Positions 4,836-8,143 of a stretch of DNA of 8,143 nt are shown in pieces; positions within the stretch are counted from its first letter, which is position 1, and every line of letters begins with the position of its first letter. The DNA is taken from contig CAZQFS010000129.1 of assembly GCA_964592755.1 (NCBI GenBank), positions 1 to 8,143 on the forward strand, written 5' to 3'. The stretch comes from CAZQFS01 sp964592755. GTDB lineage: Bacteria; Hydrothermota; Tepidihabitantia; Tepidihabitantales; Tepidihabitantaceae. A program made the translations under genes and the position numbers. Below the pieces are notes generated by a model. The model ran no database searches and was not told the DNA's origin. It saw only the letters and a list, made by a program, of their open reading frames with translations.

Positions 4836-4863
4836 ATAGTATCGAAACTGAGTTTCGGGGCAA
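4836..4863 (-). promoter_or_regulatory. Putative promoter of the membrane-protein gene
   Basis: On the - strand, TTGCCC (4863-4858), a 16-base spacer and TACTAT (4841-4836) form a weaker sigma70-like promoter. The -10 box ends 8 bases before the ATG at 4827, leaving no space for a Shine-Dalgarno; this again suggests a leaderless transcript. The spacer contains a perfect palindrome. Confidence 0.45.
4843..4857. promoter_or_regulatory. Perfect 15-base palindrome, possible operator
   Basis: CGAAACT-G-AGTTTCG is a perfect 7-1-7 inverted repeat, AT-richer than its surroundings. It lies entirely within the spacer of the putative leftward promoter and 28 bases from the -35 box of the divergent rightward promoter. 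This is where a dimeric repressor would block the leftward promoter. No regulator gene is adjacent. Confidence 0.5.
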
Positions 4864-4884
4864 CCGCGGCCGGAGCGTGCACCG

Positions 4885-4912
4885 TTGACAGCGGCAGCGG
4901 TGCTCCTATAAT
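4885..4912 (+). promoter_or_regulatory. Consensus sigma70 promoter for the HD-glyQ operon
   Basis: TTGACA (4885-4890), a 16-base spacer and TATAAT (4907-4912) match both boxes perfectly. Transcription should start near 4919-4921. It drives the HD-domain gene (start 4939) and the coupled glyQ. An unregulated strong promoter fits an essential aminoacyl-tRNA synthetase. Confidence 0.8.
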
Positions 4913-4924
4913 CCCCTGCCTATG

Positions 4925-4932
4925 AAAGGAGT
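4925..4932 (+). promoter_or_regulatory. Shine-Dalgarno deciding the TTG start at 4939
   Basis: AAAGGAGT with its AGGAG core at 4927-4931 is 7 bases before the TTG at 4939. No ATG or GTG in frame is near, and the conserved family N-terminus begins directly after this TTG, so the unusual start codon is well supported. Confidence 0.75.
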
Positions 4933-4938
4933 GCCCGT

Positions 4939-5484
4939 TTGAACCGCACCGAAGCCTGGGACCTGGTCCGCACCATGGTCACCAACCGGAATCTGCTCAA
5001 GCACATGCTCGCGACCGAGGCCTGTCTGCGCGGGCTCGCCCGCCGGCTCGGTGCCGATGAGGAGCAGTGGGGTCTGGCCGGTCTGCTGCATGACGTAGAC
5101 TATGACCAGACCAAAGACAACACCGCCCGGCACGGGCTGGTCGGGGCCGAAATCCTGCGGCAGAAGGGCGTGGACGAGGAGATTGTTCATGCCGTGCTGG
5201 CGCACGTGCAGGAGGTCCCGGCCGAGACGATGCTCGACCAGGCGCTGCTGGCAGCCGACCCGGTCACCGGGTTGATTGTTGCCGCGGCTCTGATGCACCC
5301 GACCAGGAAACTGGCCAGCGTGGACACTGAGTTCATCATGCGTCGCTTCAAGGAGAAGAAGTTCGCGGCAGGCGCCAACCGCGAGCAGATTCAGACCTGC
5401 ACCAGCCTGGGCCTGAGCCTTGAGGAGTTCATGGGCGTGTGTCTGGCAGCAATGCAGGGCGTCGCCGCAGAGCTGGGGCTTTAG
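4939..5484 (+). CDS. HD-domain metal-dependent phosphohydrolase, uncharacterised family
   Basis: The 181-residue protein has the metal-ligand set of the HD superfamily: His22 (NLLKHMLATE), His51-Asp52 (GLLHDVDYD), further histidines His65, His84 and His89 (VHAVLAHVQE), and Asp107 (LLAADPVTGLIVAAALM). The C-terminal helices (IMRRFKEKKFA, NREQI, LGLSLEEFMGV, MQGVAAELGL) are typical of a conserved short HD family found in many bacteria and archaea whose substrate is not known; HD enzymes in general hydrolyse phosphate esters, often of nucleotides. It starts with TTG behind a good Shine-Dalgarno and a consensus promoter. Its TAG stop shares one base with the GTG start of glyQ, so the two proteins are made together. 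A role tied to translation or nucleotide housekeeping is possible but is inference from position only. Confidence 0.85.
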   Translation: MNRTEAWDLVRTMVTNRNLLKHMLATEACLRGLARRLGADEEQWGLAGLLHDVDYDQTKDNTARHGLVGAEILRQKGVDEEIVHAVLAHVQEVPAETMLDQALLAADPVTGLIVAAALMHPTRKLASVDTEFIMRRFKEKKFAAGANREQIQTCTSLGLSLEEFMGVCLAAMQGVAAELGL

Positions 5485-6353
5485 TGGCAGAGCGGGTCTA
5501 CTACTTTCAGGATATCATCCTACGCCTTCAGCGCTACTGGGCCGAGCGGGGCTGCGCCGTGCTTGCGCCGTATAACTCGGAAGTCGGGGCCGGGACGTTC
5601 AACCCCGCGACTTTCATCAGGGTGCTTGACTCAAAACCGTGGAACGTGGTCTACTGTGAGCCCTCAAAGCGACCCCGCGATGGCCGCTATGCTCAGAACC
5701 CGCTCCGGGTTCAGCAGTTCTGGCAGATGCAGGTGATTCTGAAGCCGGCACCGGACGATGTCCAGGACCAGTACCTGGAGAGTCTTGATGCGGTCGGCAT
5801 TGACCGCCGGGCCAACGATGTCCGATTCACAGAAGACGACTGGGAGTCGCCGACCCTTGGTGCCTGGGGCCTGGGCTGGCAGGTGGAGCTGAACGGCATC
5901 GAGATAACCCAGTTCACCTATTTCCAGCAATGCGGCAGCATCGACTTGAAGGTCATCCCGGTGGAACTGACCTACGGCCTTGAGCGCGTGGCCATGTTCA
6001 TCCAGAATAAAGACTCGATATTCGACGTAGAGTGGAATCAGGCGCTCACCTGGGGCGACGTATACCGGCAGAGCGAGGAGGAGTTCTCCCGTTTCAACTT
6101 CGAGGTTGCGGATGTTGAGCTGCACCGCCTGCTCTTCGACCGGGCCGAAGCTGAGGCGGGTCGGCTGCTGCGGATGGGGCTGGTCTATCCGGGCTACGAC
6201 CAGGTCATCAAGTGCTCGCACTACTTCAACCTGCTTGAGGCGCGGGGTGCAATCAGCGTCTCCGAGCGGCAGAACTACATCGCGCGCGTGCGCCGTCTTG
6301 CCCGACTGGCAGCAACTACCTATCTGGCAAAGGTCGAGCCGGAAGCCGGGTAG
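5484..6353 (+). CDS. glyQ: Glycyl-tRNA synthetase alpha subunit
   Basis: GlyQ is the catalytic subunit of the bacterial alpha2-beta2 glycyl-tRNA synthetase: it activates glycine with ATP and charges tRNA-Gly, with GlyS supplying the tRNA-binding chain. The 289-residue product is nearly collinear with the family: YYFQDIILRLQRYWAERGC (6-24), EVGAGTFNPATF (33-44), PSKRPRDGRYAQNP (60-73), EDDWESPTLGAWGLGW (117-132), EITQFTYFQQ (140-149), ELTYGLER (161-168) and, near the C-terminus, HYFNLLEARGAISVSERQNYI. I place the start at the GTG at 5484, overlapping the HD gene stop as TAGTG; a longer frame from 5439 would add a non-conserved Arg-rich extension inside the HD gene. The stretch CGSIDLKVIPV (150-160) differs from the usual GGxxxKPVTG wording. 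Unlike the common glyQ-glyS arrangement, no glyS follows: 177 bases later a convergent gene ends. GlyS must be encoded elsewhere if this enzyme works. Confidence 0.95.
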   Translation: MAERVYYFQDIILRLQRYWAERGCAVLAPYNSEVGAGTFNPATFIRVLDSKPWNVVYCEPSKRPRDGRYAQNPLRVQQFWQMQVILKPAPDDVQDQYLESLDAVGIDRRANDVRFTEDDWESPTLGAWGLGWQVELNGIEITQFTYFQQCGSIDLKVIPVELTYGLERVAMFIQNKDSIFDVEWNQALTWGDVYRQSEEEFSRFNFEVADVELHRLLFDRAEAEAGRLLRMGLVYPGYDQVIKCSHYFNLLEARGAISVSERQNYIARVRRLARLAATTYLAKVEPEAG

Positions 6354-6530
6354 CAACACACGACGGTTGTCCGGGGCGACGGGCCGCTCAGTCGAGCCTG
6401 CTATCCTGCGTCAGTGACGGTTGATGCGGTCTTGCCGGAGAGCACCCGGCTATCAGATGTCGTCGCGGCCCGGTCCGAACCGAGGAAACCGACGGTGGTC
6501 TTGGGGTGGCGCAGCCTCTGGCTCCGGGGT
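6354..6530. other. Short convergent intergenic region after glyQ
   Basis: These 177 bases separate the end of glyQ from the stop of the - strand beta-barrel gene. I see no start of glyS and no conserved frame. An inverted repeat, gcctctgg (6514-6521) with ccagaggc (6534-6541), spans the end of the beta-barrel gene with a 12-base loop and could be a weak 3' structure; there is no T-run. Confidence 0.5.
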
Positions 6531-7154
6531 TCACCAGAGGCAGATGTCGGAGAAACCGAGGCTGATACCCAGGTTTAGGCTGGTGTTGGAGAAGGTGACG
6601 GGATGCTTGCCCGCGGTCATACTTCCTACCGGCCGGTCGAAGTCCATCGTGCCCCGACCAAACCCGAACCGGCAGTCGGCCATGATATTGAACTTGTCCA
6701 CGAACGGCACCTCGACTCCGAACAGCAGGCCGCCGGTCGTGCCTGAGCCTCGGGCCCGGGCAGTCGTATCCCCGGTCGTGAAGTAGAGCTGGGCCGAGTT
6801 GTAGGCCAAGAACAGCCCGCCGAACGGCGCGACCGCTCCGTCAAGGAACGGCCGGGAGTAGAACCCCGTGAGCGCGACCGGCACAAACGTCGAAATGTCA
6901 TTGTCCGTGCTCGCCCACCAGACTCCGACCGAGAGCCCGGCGCCGAAACCGTACTTCGTACCCGCCCGCGCCTCGATGCCGACCGGCACGCGGGTGCCGA
7001 AATTGTCCTTCAGCACTTTGCCGCACGGACTGAACGTGCCGAGCCGGAAGTAGGTCATGGTCTGGACGCCGAGCCGCTCCACCAGTGTGTTCGACTGGGC
7101 ATGAGCTTCGGGCAGCAGCAGGCTTGCCGCGAGCAGGAACGGCAGGAAGCGCAT
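6531..7154 (-). CDS. Outer-membrane beta-barrel protein
   Basis: The 207-residue product starts with a clear signal peptide (MRFLPFLLAASLLLPEAHA, cleavage likely before Gln20). The mature part alternates polar and aromatic/aliphatic residues with Gly- and Asp-rich turns (YGFGAGLSVGVWWAST, PFGGLFLAYNSAQLYF, GGLLFGVEVPF, NIMADCRFGFGRG) and ends SLNLGISLGFSDICLW. A terminal aromatic residue after an alternating strand is the usual outer-membrane insertion signal. It probably forms a small barrel of about eight strands; no ligand or enzyme motif is visible. I choose the ATG at 7154 because AGGTGA (7165-7160) is 5 bases upstream; a GTG at 7163 lies inside that site. It begins 46 bases after the secretin gene in the same direction, so it may be its operon partner. 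Confidence 0.78.
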   Translation of the reverse strand: MRFLPFLLAASLLLPEAHAQSNTLVERLGVQTMTYFRLGTFSPCGKVLKDNFGTRVPVGIEARAGTKYGFGAGLSVGVWWASTDNDISTFVPVALTGFYSRPFLDGAVAPFGGLFLAYNSAQLYFTTGDTTARARGSGTTGGLLFGVEVPFVDKFNIMADCRFGFGRGTMDFDRPVGSMTAGKHPVTFSNTSLNLGISLGFSDICLW

Positions 7155-7159
7155 TGCAA

Positions 7160-7165
7160 TCACCT
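7160..7165 (-). promoter_or_regulatory. Shine-Dalgarno of the beta-barrel gene
   Basis: AGGTGA on the - strand is 5 bases before the ATG at 7154. It decides between that ATG and the GTG at 7163, which overlaps the site. Confidence 0.6.
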
Positions 7166-7200
7166 GGTTCCGGGGCGCATCCGGCGTCGGGCCACGTGGT

Positions 7201-8142
7201 TCACAGCAGGTGGGGTGTGATGATGATCACGACCTCGTTGTCCTCGGCGACCTTGCGGGTGTGGCTGAACAGGAACCCGATTATCGGGATGCTGCCGAGC
7301 AGAGGGATGCGCGACTGGATGGTCTGCTCGTTGCGCATGGTGAGTCCGCCGATGACCACGTTCTCGCCGTCGCGGACGACAATCCTGGTCTTGGCCTTGC
7401 GCTTGCTGACAATCGGCAACTGGCCCAGACTCGAGCCGACCACGTCGCTCACCACCGGCTCGGCCATCACGGTGATGTCGCCGTTGTCGGCTACGTAGGG
7501 CGTGATGGTCATTGAGACGCCGACCTCGATTTTCTCCAGCCGCAGGTAGTAGTAGGGCTCACCGCCGGTTGCCAGTTGGTAATACTGCTCCTTGCCGACG
7601 ACGATTTCCGCAGGGAGACCGTCAAGGGTGACGACTTTCGGGCTGGCCTTTATCTTCGCCTTGCCGTCGCGGACCAGGGCCTGAATCGAAGGGGTGAGAC
7701 CGTAGCCCCAGTCGCCGAGCCGGCCGGTGACACGCTTGAGTACCAGGCCGAGACTGGTGTCGGAGATGGCGGACAGGTCGGCGTTGGACCTTAGAATCGT
7801 GTCCGTGCCGCGGAACAGCACGCCGCTCCAGTCAATGCCCAGGCTGCGGGCCGCCGAGGTTGAGATTTCGGTGACCAGCGCTTCAATCATCACCTGCCGC
7901 TTGGGCTTGTCAATGCGGGCGAGGTCCTGTTTGATTTTGTCAACCAGGCCACGGGGAGCCGCGGCAACCAGGGTGTTGGTTTCGGCACTGACCTTGAGGT
8001 ACTGCCGGTACTGGTCGGGCAGGAGCTTGTAGGCGTCCTCGGCCCGGAGGTAGCTCGGCCGCAGTACTTCGGTCTGCGCGTGCAGGTTTATCGACGGGCT
8101 CTCGGGGTTGACGTTGCCGACAAGGTAGTAGTCGTAGATGCT
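7201..8142 (-). CDS. Type II secretion/type IV pilus secretin, C-terminal part
   Basis: The frame is open to the right edge; 313 C-terminal residues are visible. The first part has a secretin N-type (NolW-like) repeat, including LRPSYLRAEDAYKLL and VSAETNTLVAAAPRGLVDKI, ending DLARIDKPKRQVMIEALVTEIS, the standard junction into the secretin channel domain. That domain follows: LGIDWSG, LSAISDTSLGLVLKR, IQALVRDGKAKIKASPKVVTLDG, SMTITPYVADNGDITVMAEPVVSD, TRIVVRDGENVVIGGL and the signature IPLLGSIPIIGFLFSH, ending EVVIIITPHLL. Secretins form the large outer-membrane ring through which type II substrates or type IV pili pass (GspD or PilQ). The protein stops right after TPHLL, so there is no C-terminal pilotin-binding domain. 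I cannot tell GspD from PilQ without the missing N-terminus. Confidence 0.92.
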   Translation of the reverse strand, partial: SIYDYYLVGNVNPESPSINLHAQTEVLRPSYLRAEDAYKLLPDQYRQYLKVSAETNTLVAAAPRGLVDKIKQDLARIDKPKRQVMIEALVTEISTSAARSLGIDWSGVLFRGTDTILRSNADLSAISDTSLGLVLKRVTGRLGDWGYGLTPSIQALVRDGKAKIKASPKVVTLDGLPAEIVVGKEQYYQLATGGEPYYYLRLEKIEVGVSMTITPYVADNGDITVMAEPVVSDVVGSSLGQLPIVSKRKAKTRIVVRDGENVVIGGLTMRNEQTIQSRIPLLGSIPIIGFLFSHTRKVAEDNEVVIIITPHLL

Positions 8143-8143
8143 G

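Noticed and set aside
4828..4863. TTG start at 4863 for the membrane protein
   Set aside because: The extra 12 residues lie over a promoter-like region and palindrome; the ATG at 4827 is the better start.
5439..5483. Upstream in-frame ATG for glyQ
   Set aside because: It would add an Arg-rich stretch not found in GlyQ and overlap the HD gene; the GTG at 5484 with TAGTG coupling fits family length and the conserved N-terminus.
5664..6359. Open - strand frame of 231 codons
   Set aside because: It lies opposite glyQ, which is unmistakable; the antisense product has no recognisable motif.
6416..6578. GTG frame of about 53 codons after glyQ, considered as a glyS remnant
   Set aside because: The translation shows no GlyS N-terminal motif and overlaps the end of the beta-barrel gene in antisense.
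1..8143. CRISPR array, insertion sequence, tRNA or attachment site
   Set aside because: I saw no regularly spaced direct repeats with unique spacers, no transposase-like frame, no cloverleaf-forming region and no target-site duplications flanking any segment.

Overview
The window is GC-rich bacterial chromosome. Its strongest taxonomic clue is a pair of secreted proteins ending in a PGVYFVR-type C-terminal sorting domain (LLDISGRKVLDL, then LAPGVYFVR). Together with an outer-membrane secretin, a beta-barrel protein and an archaeal-style ThiN domain, this suggests an uncultured FCB-type lineage; candidate division WOR-3 (Stahlbacteria) is my best guess. This is inference from sequence style, not a database match. 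Identified reading frames end in TAG or TGA; I saw no TAA stop.

Left part (2-1792, + strand): the 3' end of one exported protein is followed after 9 bases by a YVTN-type beta-propeller gene with the same C-terminal domain. The propeller gene is split by a single in-frame TAG at 1061-1063. Both genes carry a long imperfect palindrome at the same place, in the linker just before the sorting domain, and in both it is translated in frame. Positions 1793-2173 hold no convincing gene but contain four inverted repeats; this is where the + operon and a - strand operon converge.

Middle part (2174-4308, - strand, read right to left): a PurM/HypE-superfamily kinase-like protein, a ThiN-type thiamine-phosphate synthase domain overlapping it by 4 bases (TTGA), and a GNAT acetyltransferase broken by a single in-frame TGA. 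Upstream (4339-4827, -) lies a small membrane protein with a PH-like/YcxB-like cytoplasmic part. The kinase gene and the membrane-protein gene each have a sigma70-like promoter whose -10 box ends only 6-8 bases before the ATG, so both look leaderless.

Right part: a consensus promoter (TTGACA-16-TATAAT) drives an HD-domain phosphohydrolase with a TTG start. That gene is coupled by a one-base overlap (TAGTG) to glyQ, the alpha chain of glycyl-tRNA synthetase; glyS does not follow. The window ends with a - strand pair: an outer-membrane beta-barrel protein (6531-7154) downstream of a type II secretion/type IV pilus secretin that runs off the right edge.

The points most worth a second look are the two isolated in-frame stops (TAG and TGA) in otherwise well-preserved genes, the two palindromes inserted at homologous protein positions, and the kinase-ThiN pair with its leaderless promoter. 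No CRISPR array, tRNA, rRNA, transposase or phage gene was seen.
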